DNA of 19,482 bases, taken from contig JAMONG010000011.1 in assembly GCA_027066595.1 (NCBI GenBank), positions 1 through 19,482 on the forward strand. The letters are read 5' to 3'. The position numbers and the translations under genes were made by a program. Source of the stretch: Sulfurovum sp. (GTDB lineage: Bacteria; Campylobacterota; Campylobacteria; Campylobacterales; Sulfurovaceae). The notes beneath the pieces are model-generated. The model saw nothing but the letters and a program-made list of their open reading frames with translations. It had not been told where the DNA came from and ran no database searches. This document shows, one piece after another, positions 8,151 to 15,391 of the stretch (its first letter is position 1; the number at the start of each line of letters is the position of its first letter).

Positions 8151-8849
8151 TTAATCAAAAATATCTAAAACTTTATTGCCACCTTCAAAGACATCAAATA
8201 TAGATGTCTCTTCTTCCTCTTCAAAAACATTAAATGGTGAGTCATCAAACATTCCAAACATTGTGTTATACATTTTAGAACTTCTATACATCATGCCTGA
8301 GGTAAACTCTGCAGATGTACCAGAGTACTTCATACTTTTATACATGAACTTACCACTGTCTTGAACATCACCTAAAAGCTTGATACCAAAGAGTGGTTCT
8401 GATTTTTTTTCATTAAACCCAAAAACAGATGGCATGCCCCAACTCTCACCCTCTTCTAAGCCAACCGTATCATAAAAGGAATTGAGTGTACCAGAAAAAG
8501 AGTATTCGTCACTCTTTTTCTTAGACTTACTTATGCCTAATTTTTTTGTCATACTTGAAAACTCATCACTGATAGAATCGCTAATTGACTTCTTTTCAGA
8601 GGCAACTAAAGAAGCTACAGTATCAGGTTTGTTATTCTCTAAGAGAGCCTCTTTAGACGAGGTATCAAAATCAAGGTTTAACTCTGATCTTATACGTTCA
8701 AGTTTTTTCTCTTTTGCTGTAGGTGTATGAATACCTAGTTCTTTACGTATTTCAGATGCACGTATTTCTAACTCTGCTGCTTCTTGTGCAGAAATCTCCG
8801 CTAAAACAAAACTACTTATACCAATCATAGATAAAATTATTTTTTTCAT
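8151..8849 (-). CDS. Secreted protein of unknown function
   Basis: A 232-residue protein I do not recognise. It begins with a Sec signal peptide (MKKIILSMIGISSFVLA, cleavage near 17). The mature N terminus is charged and helical, with the motif IRKELGIHTPTAKEKKLERIR at about 34-54, immediately re-echoed as IRSELNLDFDTSSKEA, so a degenerate repeat is likely. The middle is rich in Ser, Lys and Tyr. The last 30 residues are very acidic with recurring short aromatic-acidic units (FNVFEEE, FDVFEGG, LDIFD), which could be an interaction tail or a terminal recognition element. The gene ends against the small gene on the other strand and starts 14 bases after the AsmA-like gene stop, so those two are probably co-transcribed. 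An envelope role is inferred from that neighbour. Confidence 0.75.
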   Translation of the reverse strand: MKKIILSMIGISSFVLAEISAQEAAELEIRASEIRKELGIHTPTAKEKKLERIRSELNLDFDTSSKEALLENNKPDTVASLVASEKKSISDSISDEFSSMTKKLGISKSKKKSDEYSFSGTLNSFYDTVGLEEGESWGMPSVFGFNEKKSEPLFGIKLLGDVQDSGKFMYKSMKYSGTSAEFTSGMMYRSSKMYNTMFGMFDDSPFNVFEEEEETSIFDVFEGGNKVLDIFD

Positions 8850-8863
8850 ACTATTATTATACT

Positions 8864-11449
8864 CTAATTCTCAGGTGAGAGTAAATGCCCTGGTGCTTCT
8901 ATAGTACGTTTTATCAGTTCTAAAGGGTAAGAGAGTATGTCTTTCGCTGCTGAGACAGAGACATCAGGCTTATCTAGGCTACCTGTAATTTCTAATCCTA
9001 CTGTTACACTCTTGTCTTTACCCACTAAAATATAACCTACAAGAGGAATACTCCCCACCACTTTACCTAACTCTCTTGCTACTAAGATACCCAACTGAAT
9101 ATTGATGGTTTTTTTCTCTAAATCTAACTCACCCTTACCTACTATCGTGGCAGCATCACCTTTAATATAGATGGAATCAAAAATGATTTTACTACGTTTT
9201 ATCATTCTATACTCCACGATACCAGAGATGATGGTAAACCCTTCATTGGAGTACCCAGGTGTATGAAGTGTGGCTAAAGCTGGTAGGGTATTGATAAATG
9301 CTAAAGTATTGTTATAGGCTTTAAAGCCTTTCATCACTCCACCTTCTACAATGATTTCACCTTTCATCACCTCATCAGGTTTTCCACTCTTTGTAAGCGA
9401 GTAACGTCCTTTTTGTAAACCATCAAAGTTAATAAGTGGATGTAACACTTTGTCTTTAATACGCAATGCTTGCAAGGACAAAATATCTTTCTTCTTAGTA
9501 AACTTTATTATATCTCCAGCTGCACTTCCAATGGCTTTTATATCTCCATTGGCTTTGACCTCTACATCGTAACTATCGGTAATAAGACTATAGTCATCAT
9601 AACGTAAATTACTCTTCTGACCTAAAATAATCAATTTTTTCGACTTTTTAGATTTAATAGGTTTAGCCTTGGATTTTTTTTCATTTTCTAAAAACTTTTT
9701 TAAATCTATATTTATATTTTTGAGTACTATACGTTCTTTAGCTTTGTTATAGTGAAAACGTTTATCAAAAGCATAAAAGTCTACATTCTTCTTATTGGCT
9801 GTTCCCTCAAATGGAACTTTTGTATTACAGACATTTTTATTATTATAAAGAAAACATGCACTGCGATTCATTACACCTTTAAAAGAAAAAGTCTTGAAAT
9901 CCTTGGTCTCTAATCGAATATTGCCACCCTCTTCTATAGGTATATCTTTTGAGATAAACTTCTTTACTTTATCTAGGTCTGACAGAGTGAGTGCAAATAC
10001 CTTGTCATTTTGGGTAAAAGACAAAGCTAATTTAGGTATTTGCACCGTAATTCCTTTACTATAGTCCAAAGTAAAAGGTAACTTTTGATTTTCTAAATCA
10101 ATGAGCATATCCATTTTATCACCTATTTTTACATAGGTAGCATCAAACACAGATGTTAAAAATTTCTTTTTTACATCCACCTTCCCATTGAGTTTACCTG
10201 CATAAAATCTATTTTTTAAAAAAATATCATGTAAGGTAATAAAGCCATCTTTATATTTTAAATTTCCAGAGACAAGAGGAAAAGAGACATTTTGTATACG
10301 GACTTCTCCTTTTGTAAAGTTCACATCTGTTACAAAATCAACAAAATGATTTTTAAGTCCAATATCCATATCAAATGAAGCTTTCAGTTTTCCATTTTGT
10401 TGTAATACAGGTATATCTATATCATAAGATTTCAATAATTCCTGTACTGTTTTATCAAACAGTGCATCAATTTTTAAGTTAAGTTTTAACGTGGTATTGT
10501 CATCTCCAAGGTTAACAATACTTACAGAACTTCCAGATAAATTTTTACCTAAGTATCTAGGCTTCTCTAGATTGAAAAAAAGTCCTTTAGCATTACTATA
10601 AGTTAACAGACAACTCCTTGCAACTACAGGGGCTACAGCATCTTTAAAAGAGATAGCCACTTCAGACATAAGTGCTTCACCTTTAAGAGTCTCTTTGTTA
10701 AGAACAAATTGTTTATTAACAATATTACCTTCGCCAATTAAAGAAAGTACTTGATATGATTTTGCCTGCACCCTATCTACTATCCATGATTTGACTATTG
10801 GATTGAGGTTAAATTTATCGATAATAGACCTTAAATCAGAAAAACTATCACTACTCAATGCGAAATCAATATTATTTTTTCTTTTTCTAACTCTAAAATA
10901 CCCTTGTGTCTTCTGAAAGACAAACTTACCTTCAGTCATTAAAATATCTTCATGTAAATCATAGGTAAATTCACCACGCATCGTAATATTATGTTTTTTT
11001 AATTGCAAGATAGGTACAGTACCTTTTAGCATTTTCCCTTCACGATGTATATTTCCTCTTATCAAATAATCTTTACTGCTTAATTGTAATATATTGTCTC
11101 TGTAATAGATACCAAGGACATTGTTATCAAAATGTATCTCTTTTAAATCTATATGTTCAAAAAAGGTAAGAAGATATTTAACACGTTCCAAAGTTTCAGC
11201 TATGCGATCTGCTGAAGGATTTGCTTTACGTTTTGGTATAGTGATGGTATTGGCTTTGAGGGTAAGTTTTTTATCGAGTTTGAGGTATAATCCATCTACG
11301 CGGTATTTGGATACTTTAAAAGTATCTATGTGTATACCCACACTAAGCCAAGCAAACAGGGCTATAAAGAGGATAACAAAAAAAATGAGTGTATTACGTA
11401 CAAGCACATGGATAACATGGGCAGAAAACATTGCACTACTCTTAATCAT
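8864..11449 (-). CDS. AsmA/YhdP-like envelope protein
   Basis: An 861-residue protein with one N-terminal transmembrane helix (about 19-39) and a long beta-rich periplasmic body, the layout of AsmA/YhdP/TamB-type bridge proteins thought to carry phospholipid between membranes. The last 250 residues fit the AsmA-like C-terminal region: GRYSLTKSGKPDEVMKGEI, then FINTLPALATL, GKGELDLEKKTI and IPLVGYILVGKDKSV, then a GSLDKPDV strand. A lysine-rich linker lies near 9615-9690. The ATG at 11449 has AAAAGG eight bases upstream. Its first 65 bases overlap, head to head, the first codons of mltG on the other strand; even the latest usable in-frame start (GTG at 11407) would still overlap. Lipid transport is inferred from family members. 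Confidence 0.82.
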   Translation of the reverse strand: MIKSSAMFSAHVIHVLVRNTLIFFVILFIALFAWLSVGIHIDTFKVSKYRVDGLYLKLDKKLTLKANTITIPKRKANPSADRIAETLERVKYLLTFFEHIDLKEIHFDNNVLGIYYRDNILQLSSKDYLIRGNIHREGKMLKGTVPILQLKKHNITMRGEFTYDLHEDILMTEGKFVFQKTQGYFRVRKRKNNIDFALSSDSFSDLRSIIDKFNLNPIVKSWIVDRVQAKSYQVLSLIGEGNIVNKQFVLNKETLKGEALMSEVAISFKDAVAPVVARSCLLTYSNAKGLFFNLEKPRYLGKNLSGSSVSIVNLGDDNTTLKLNLKIDALFDKTVQELLKSYDIDIPVLQQNGKLKASFDMDIGLKNHFVDFVTDVNFTKGEVRIQNVSFPLVSGNLKYKDGFITLHDIFLKNRFYAGKLNGKVDVKKKFLTSVFDATYVKIGDKMDMLIDLENQKLPFTLDYSKGITVQIPKLALSFTQNDKVFALTLSDLDKVKKFISKDIPIEEGGNIRLETKDFKTFSFKGVMNRSACFLYNNKNVCNTKVPFEGTANKKNVDFYAFDKRFHYNKAKERIVLKNINIDLKKFLENEKKSKAKPIKSKKSKKLIILGQKSNLRYDDYSLITDSYDVEVKANGDIKAIGSAAGDIIKFTKKKDILSLQALRIKDKVLHPLINFDGLQKGRYSLTKSGKPDEVMKGEIIVEGGVMKGFKAYNNTLAFINTLPALATLHTPGYSNEGFTIISGIVEYRMIKRSKIIFDSIYIKGDAATIVGKGELDLEKKTINIQLGILVARELGKVVGSIPLVGYILVGKDKSVTVGLEITGSLDKPDVSVSAAKDILSYPLELIKRTIEAPGHLLSPEN

Positions 11450-12329
11450 CTCATTTGCCTTTTATACTACACTGCCTGTTAAGACCACAAAAACACTTCT
11501 GGTTCCACAAGGTTCAATTAGCCATATTATAACACAGTTAACTAAACAAGGTTATGCCCTTTCAGCCATAGATAAATATCTTTTAGTCTTCATGGGACAA
11601 CCTCAAAGTGGGTGGGTAAATATAGGAGAAACTGAGCTAAATCGTATAGACTTTTTATACAAACTCACCACTGCAAAAGCCAAAATGGAAAAAGTCACCC
11701 TCATACCAGGAGAGACAACAGAACTTTTTTTAAAAACTTTAGCCAAAGACTTTCAACTAGACTATACTAAACTCAATACCTACTATCACACTTTTTCCAA
11801 GTATCCAGAAGCAGGTATTTATGCAGACACCTACTATGTACCGTACGGTATTGGAGAAAAGCATCTTATGCACTTTCTCATTACTGAGTCTGAAAAAAAA
11901 TATCAAGAAATTTCACAAAAAGTCTATGGTAACTATGATGAAAAACAGTGGTTAAAGATACTCATCACCGCTTCTATCATTCAAAAAGAAGCAGCCAACA
12001 ATAAAGAGATGCCTATCGTTGCTTCTGTTATTGTAAATAGACTTAAAAAAGATATGCCCCTACAGATGGATGGTACACTAAACTATGGTAAATACTCTCA
12101 TATTAAAGTAACTCCTGAGCGTATTAAAAATGATACAAGCCGTTTTAACACCTATAAATACAAAGGTTTACCACACTCGCCCATAGGTGCTGTAAGTCTT
12201 GATGCACTCAAAGCTGCGATGAAGCCAGCCAAAACAGACTACCTCTACTTTATGAAAAATGCACAAGGGGTACATGACTTTACAAATACCTATAAGAAGC
12301 ATCGTAAAAATATTAAAAAAGCTCGCTAA
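11385..12329 (+). CDS. mltG: Endolytic murein transglycosylase MltG
   Basis: Inner-membrane lytic transglycosylase (YceG family) that cuts nascent glycan strands and sets chain length. The protein is 314 residues from the ATG at 11385; the frame is open back to 11121, but that stretch is non-homologous antisense of the AsmA-like gene. A transmembrane helix lies at about 14-31, then a LysM-like section (LLVPQGSISHIITQL). The catalytic region ITASIIQKEA gives Glu202, aligning with Glu218 of E. coli MltG, followed by ASVIVNRL, MPLQMDGTLNYG and GLPHSPIGAVSLDALKAA. The end (LYFMKNAQGVHDFTNTYKKH) is also family-typical. AGAGGA upstream is the likely ribosome site. It is shorter than the E. coli protein, as is common in Campylobacterota. 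Its promoter must lie inside the AsmA-like gene. Confidence 0.93.
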   Translation: MSVLRTSTWITWAENIALLLIISFAFYTTLPVKTTKTLLVPQGSISHIITQLTKQGYALSAIDKYLLVFMGQPQSGWVNIGETELNRIDFLYKLTTAKAKMEKVTLIPGETTELFLKTLAKDFQLDYTKLNTYYHTFSKYPEAGIYADTYYVPYGIGEKHLMHFLITESEKKYQEISQKVYGNYDEKQWLKILITASIIQKEAANNKEMPIVASVIVNRLKKDMPLQMDGTLNYGKYSHIKVTPERIKNDTSRFNTYKYKGLPHSPIGAVSLDALKAAMKPAKTDYLYFMKNAQGVHDFTNTYKKHRKNIKKAR

Positions 12330-12417
12330 TAATACAGTATAATATTCTTTTATTTAAGTGAAAATAGGATAAAAGTACTCCTAAATAAAATAGTATTAAT
12401 TTCAAAGGAATTTCTAA
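12330..12417 (+). promoter_or_regulatory. Probable promoter and ribosome site of the molybdoenzyme gene
   Basis: The 88-bp gap after mltG is very AT-rich. TATAAT at 12338-12343 and TAAAAT at 12386-12391 are both candidate -10 elements; no matching -35 is clear. AAAGGA at 12404-12409 is a good ribosome site eight bases ahead of the ATG at 12418. No terminator for mltG is visible, so partial read-through is possible. Confidence 0.4.
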
Positions 12418-14490
12418 ATGGAAAACGTAGTAACAATAGACAGTGTATGTGCATATTGTGGAGTTGGTTGCGATATTGCTGCTCATGTTGATACAAAAGA
12501 GAACAAGATAAAAAAGATTTTTGCACATCCTGATGGAGCAGTTTCTCAAGGGAACTTGTGCATAAAAGGGAAGTATGGTTATGATTTTGTGGATGCAGAA
12601 GAGAGAATTAAAGTTCCTCGTATTAGAAAAAGTTTCTTAGAAAAAAATCCTACGATTAAGGAAGAGATAGCCAGTTCTTTGACCTCACTTGATGATACTT
12701 GGTATGAGTCTGACTTAGAAGGGGCTACTACCGCTGCTACGTTAAAAATGAAAGAAATTCAAAAGAACTATGGTAGAAAATCTATCTGTTCTCTTGGTGG
12801 AGCTAGAAGCTCATGTGAATCTGCCTTTTATTTCCAAAAATTTACCCGTGATACCCTTGATTCTCCTCATGTTGACAACTGTGCTAGGGTTTGTCACTCA
12901 CCATCACTAAAAGGAATGAGACTGACCATTGGTGAAGGTGCTGCTTCTAACCCTTTTGATGACATTTACGAATGTGAATTTATGATTGTAATGGGATCAA
13001 ACACCACAGAAGCCCATCCTATTGTGGCAAACCGTATGATTGAAGTGGCACAAAAAGGTATAGGAATTGCTACTTTTGATGTGCGTGAGATTAAGCTTCA
13101 TAAATTTTCAAAATACAAAGCTATTACCCCTCATGAGACAAATTTACTGGTTTTAAATATGATGGCATATGTGATTATTAAAGAGGAACTTTATGCTCCG
13201 GAGTTCATTGAAAATAGAACCAAAAATTTTGAGCATTTTAAAGAGAACATTTTAAAAGACCCGTATGCAAACCCAGAGTTTTTTAGAGAAGTTGAGGGTT
13301 ATGAGTATTTGGCTGATATGTTGCCTGAAATTGCACGTGAATATGCATCTAAAAAGTCACTCATTTTATGGGGTCTTGGCATTACTGAACATACCGATGG
13401 CTCTTACGCGGTAATGGCGATTGTTCATTTGGCGTTAATGACAGGAAACATTGGTAAAAGTGGAGCAGGACTTATGCCTCTTCGTGGACAGACCAATGTA
13501 CAAGGGGCATGTGACATGGGGATGCTTCCCTACTATGCACCAGATTATACCGCACCAAAAGAGGTGGGATTAATGACACCACAACTGGTTGACGGTATGT
13601 TAGACGGTAGCATTAAAGGGGTTCTAAATATTGGAGAAGATTTAACACATATTCATCCAAATCTTAACAAACTTACTAAAGCATTTGAAAACTTAGAACT
13701 TATTTTTGTGCAAGAGTTGTTTATGACAGACATTGCCGAACGTGCTGATATTGTTGTTGGGGTTAAGTCGATTTATGAAAAAACAGGTATTTACATTAAT
13801 GCCATGCGTAGAGTACACCTCTCCACACCTCTAGTACGTTCAGAATTACCAGATGATTGGGAAGTGATTAAGCTTCTTGATGAAAAAATGGGAGGAACAC
13901 CAACGTACAAAACTTCATGTGACATTTGGGAAGATGTACGTATAGATGCACCCAACAGATTTTCAGGAGCATCTTATGCACTTTTACGAAAAAATGCGAA
14001 AAAAGGGATGCAATGGCCCATTAAAGATGGCGTTGACACTCCTGTACTTCACCGTGAAGACTTTAGAACCAAAGATGGCTTAGGTGCATTTCGTTACAAA
14101 GGTTACGAGCTTTGTGGAATGACAGAAGAGTTGCTTAACAAGTCACTTAAAGGCTACCACTTAACAACAGGTCGTGCCATGGCTCACTACAATAACTCTG
14201 CACAAACAAAATATACCGAAAATTTGATGAAACGTTATAAAGAAGATTTACTTTTAGTTCATGAAGACGACAAAGCAGACTTTCCTACTAAGCAAGTCAT
14301 CTTAAAAACAGAGTTTGGACAAACAAATCCTTTGAGCGTAAAGTTTACTAAGAAAGTAAGTCCCAAAACACTTTATACTACTTTTCATTATGCTGATTCT
14401 AAACTCAACAACATCTTTGGTGACAAAAGTGATGTGTTGATTATGACTGCTGCTTTTAAATCTATTCAGGTTGAAGTTATTCCTGCATAA
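12418..14490 (+). CDS. Formate dehydrogenase-like molybdopterin oxidoreductase (Cys type)
   Basis: A 690-residue Mo/W-bis-MGD enzyme. A [4Fe-4S] site is formed by Cys11, Cys14, Cys18 and Cys48 (CAYCGVGC...LCIKGK). The metal-ligand segment DNCARVCHSPS puts Cys159 where E. coli FdhH has selenocysteine 140, followed by His160. The segment PLRGQTNVQGACDMG holds the arginine equivalent to FdhH Arg333. This Cys/Sec-His plus Arg set marks formate dehydrogenases and is absent from nitrate reductases. The C-terminal cofactor domain starts near LTTGRAMAHYNN. There is no Tat signal, so it is cytosolic. Length resembles FdhH. No electron-transfer subunit or fdhD is near. Two cofactor-contact segments deviate: DVRE where DPR is usual and PHETN where PGTN is usual. 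Codons lean to ATT, GTT and TTT more than in neighbours, hinting at separate origin. Formate oxidation or CO2 reduction is the likely reaction but unproven. Confidence 0.82.
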   Translation: MENVVTIDSVCAYCGVGCDIAAHVDTKENKIKKIFAHPDGAVSQGNLCIKGKYGYDFVDAEERIKVPRIRKSFLEKNPTIKEEIASSLTSLDDTWYESDLEGATTAATLKMKEIQKNYGRKSICSLGGARSSCESAFYFQKFTRDTLDSPHVDNCARVCHSPSLKGMRLTIGEGAASNPFDDIYECEFMIVMGSNTTEAHPIVANRMIEVAQKGIGIATFDVREIKLHKFSKYKAITPHETNLLVLNMMAYVIIKEELYAPEFIENRTKNFEHFKENILKDPYANPEFFREVEGYEYLADMLPEIAREYASKKSLILWGLGITEHTDGSYAVMAIVHLALMTGNIGKSGAGLMPLRGQTNVQGACDMGMLPYYAPDYTAPKEVGLMTPQLVDGMLDGSIKGVLNIGEDLTHIHPNLNKLTKAFENLELIFVQELFMTDIAERADIVVGVKSIYEKTGIYINAMRRVHLSTPLVRSELPDDWEVIKLLDEKMGGTPTYKTSCDIWEDVRIDAPNRFSGASYALLRKNAKKGMQWPIKDGVDTPVLHREDFRTKDGLGAFRYKGYELCGMTEELLNKSLKGYHLTTGRAMAHYNNSAQTKYTENLMKRYKEDLLLVHEDDKADFPTKQVILKTEFGQTNPLSVKFTKKVSPKTLYTTFHYADSKLNNIFGDKSDVLIMTAAFKSIQVEVIPA

Positions 14491-14509
14491 AACATACTTA
14501 TTTTTTCTT

Positions 14510-14541
14510 AGCTCACACGTTTGACGTGTGTAGCTCCTTTT
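14510..14541 (+). terminator. Hairpin terminator after the molybdoenzyme gene
   Basis: AGCT plus CACACGT (14510-14520) pairs with ACGTGTG plus AGCT (14524-14535), with a three-base TTG loop and one bulged T, giving an 11-bp stem. It is followed by CCTTTT. The T run is short but position, 20 bases after the stop codon, and stem quality fit an intrinsic terminator. Confidence 0.65.
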
Positions 14542-14605
14542 ATAATACATCTTTGTTAGATTATTTTTCTTGACATATTTCTATTTTTTTATTTTATTTT
14601 TCTGC

Positions 14606-14611
14606 TACAAT
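14606..14611 (+). promoter_or_regulatory. -10 element ahead of the tandem small genes
   Basis: TACAAT preceded by GC and by about 30 bases made almost only of T and A fits the Campylobacterota style of sigma-70 promoter, which has a strong -10 and a T-rich upstream tract instead of a fixed -35. A TTGACA at 14570-14575 is 30 bases away, too far to pair with it. Transcription would begin near 14618. Confidence 0.5.
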
Positions 14612-14616
14612 GTATT

Positions 14617-14711
14617 ATGAAGCGGTGATGTAGACACATCATTGTCTCTGCTCTCACTTCTTCATGTTCATTACATAACAATGAACTATCTTATTTATTG
14701 GAGAAATAAAC
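14617..14711 (+). promoter_or_regulatory. Structured leader of the tandem small genes
   Basis: About 95 bases lie between the predicted start site and the first small gene. ATGAAG (14617-14622) can pair with CTTCAT (14660-14665), enclosing an inner hairpin TGATGT/ACATCA (14626-14631 with 14636-14641). A separate hairpin follows, GTTCATT/AATGAAC (14666-14672 with 14680-14686). The ribosome site GGAG lies in the open stretch after these. It matches no riboswitch I know; it might be a protein- or RNA-controlled leader. Confidence 0.4.
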
Positions 14712-15014
14712 ATGGAAAAAGAAACAAAAGTAAAACTTGAAAAAGTGGTTGAACTTGTAAATAATGCAATGGTTGACCCAGATATAGAAATAGAATACTG
14801 TATCCCTGAAGTAGAAACTACCTCAGATACATGTGATGTGTCGGGTGATCCATACATCTTAGTAAAGTATGAAGTGAGCCAAAGCAGTGTAAAAACACGT
14901 AAAATACGTTTAGGTAAAACAGCTCTAAGAAATTCTGCTGAAGAGATAGCAAATCAAACTACCTTTTCTATAGAAGAATTCAAATCAGAAATAGAGGCTG
15001 GACAAATCAATTAA
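14712..15014 (+). CDS. Small acidic protein of unknown family, copy 1
   Basis: A 100-residue protein I do not recognise. It is clearly paralogous to the next gene: shared blocks include KLE-VV-LV near 8-16, VDPDIE near 21-26, a Y-x-IP pair, GDPYIL-KY near 45-53, a KI-x4-T-x-L block, then E--AN--TF-IE-F near the end. The pattern suggests a helix, a beta-rich centre and a final helix. There is no signal peptide or membrane segment, so it should be cytosolic. The ribosome site is GGAG. Copy 1 has two cysteines (Cys30 and Cys41) that copy 2 lacks. It converges on the AAA+ gene; a partner or substrate relation is only a hypothesis. Confidence 0.8.
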   Translation: MEKETKVKLEKVVELVNNAMVDPDIEIEYCIPEVETTSDTCDVSGDPYILVKYEVSQSSVKTRKIRLGKTALRNSAEEIANQTTFSIEEFKSEIEAGQIN

Positions 15015-15052
15015 TCCAAAACTCTAGAACATAACTATTTAAGGAGTACAAA

Positions 15053-15358
15053 ATGCAACAAGCAATTCAAGAAAAACTAGAAGACGTTGTCGATTTAGTA
15101 AGTAAAGTTTTAGTTGACCCAGATATTGAGTTAAATTATAAAATCCCTGATGTTGCCATGACAGATGAAAATGCCACTGTAGCAGGTGACCCCTATATCT
15201 TACTCAAATATATGGTTAACGGTCATGTAGAAAAACAAAAGATACCTATCAAGCAGACCTACCTTCAAAAAACACCTGAAGATTTAGCAAATCTTGTTAC
15301 CTTTTATATAGAACAATTCATGGAACAGATAGAATCTGTTGAATATGGTGCACAATAA
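15053..15358 (+). CDS. Small acidic protein of unknown family, copy 2
   Basis: A 101-residue paralogue of the previous gene, 38 bases downstream with its own strong AAGGAG ribosome site, so the two are probably co-transcribed. The blocks VDPDIE, Y-x-IP-x-V and GDPYIL-KY sit at nearly the same positions; the ends diverge most. It has no cysteine. Keeping two diverged copies side by side suggests either a heterodimer or separate partners. No function can be assigned from the sequence. It ends just before a long inverted repeat shared with the end of the AAA+ gene. Confidence 0.8.
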   Translation: MQQAIQEKLEDVVDLVSKVLVDPDIELNYKIPDVAMTDENATVAGDPYILLKYMVNGHVEKQKIPIKQTYLQKTPEDLANLVTFYIEQFMEQIESVEYGAQ

Positions 15359-15364
15359 AATACG

Positions 15365-15391
15365 CTAGTCTATAGAACTTCTATAGACTAG
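15365..15391. terminator. 27-base palindromic convergent terminator
   Basis: Perfect 13-base arms CTAGTCTATAGAA and TTCTATAGACTAG surround a single C. It sits between the second small gene and the AAA+ gene and includes the AAA+ stop codon (15388-15390). Reading on the minus strand it is followed by CGTATTTTATT, a usable T-rich tail for the AAA+ gene; on the plus strand no T run follows. It therefore looks like a terminator mainly for the minus strand that also blocks collision from the plus strand. Confidence 0.6.

Noticed and set aside
11121..11384. N-terminal extension of the mltG reading frame by 88 codons
   Set aside because: It is antisense of the AsmA-like gene, has no MltG-like sequence, and a proper ATG with ribosome site followed by the membrane helix lies at 11385.
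12418..14490. Assimilatory nitrate reductase instead of formate dehydrogenase
   Set aside because: The metal-ligand region is CARVCH and the arginine motif is PLRGQTNVQGA; nitrate reductases have RLCM-type ligand regions and lack that arginine motif.
14570..14575. TTGACA as -35 of the small-gene promoter
   Set aside because: It is 30 bases from the TACAAT -10 element, far outside the normal spacing of about 17.
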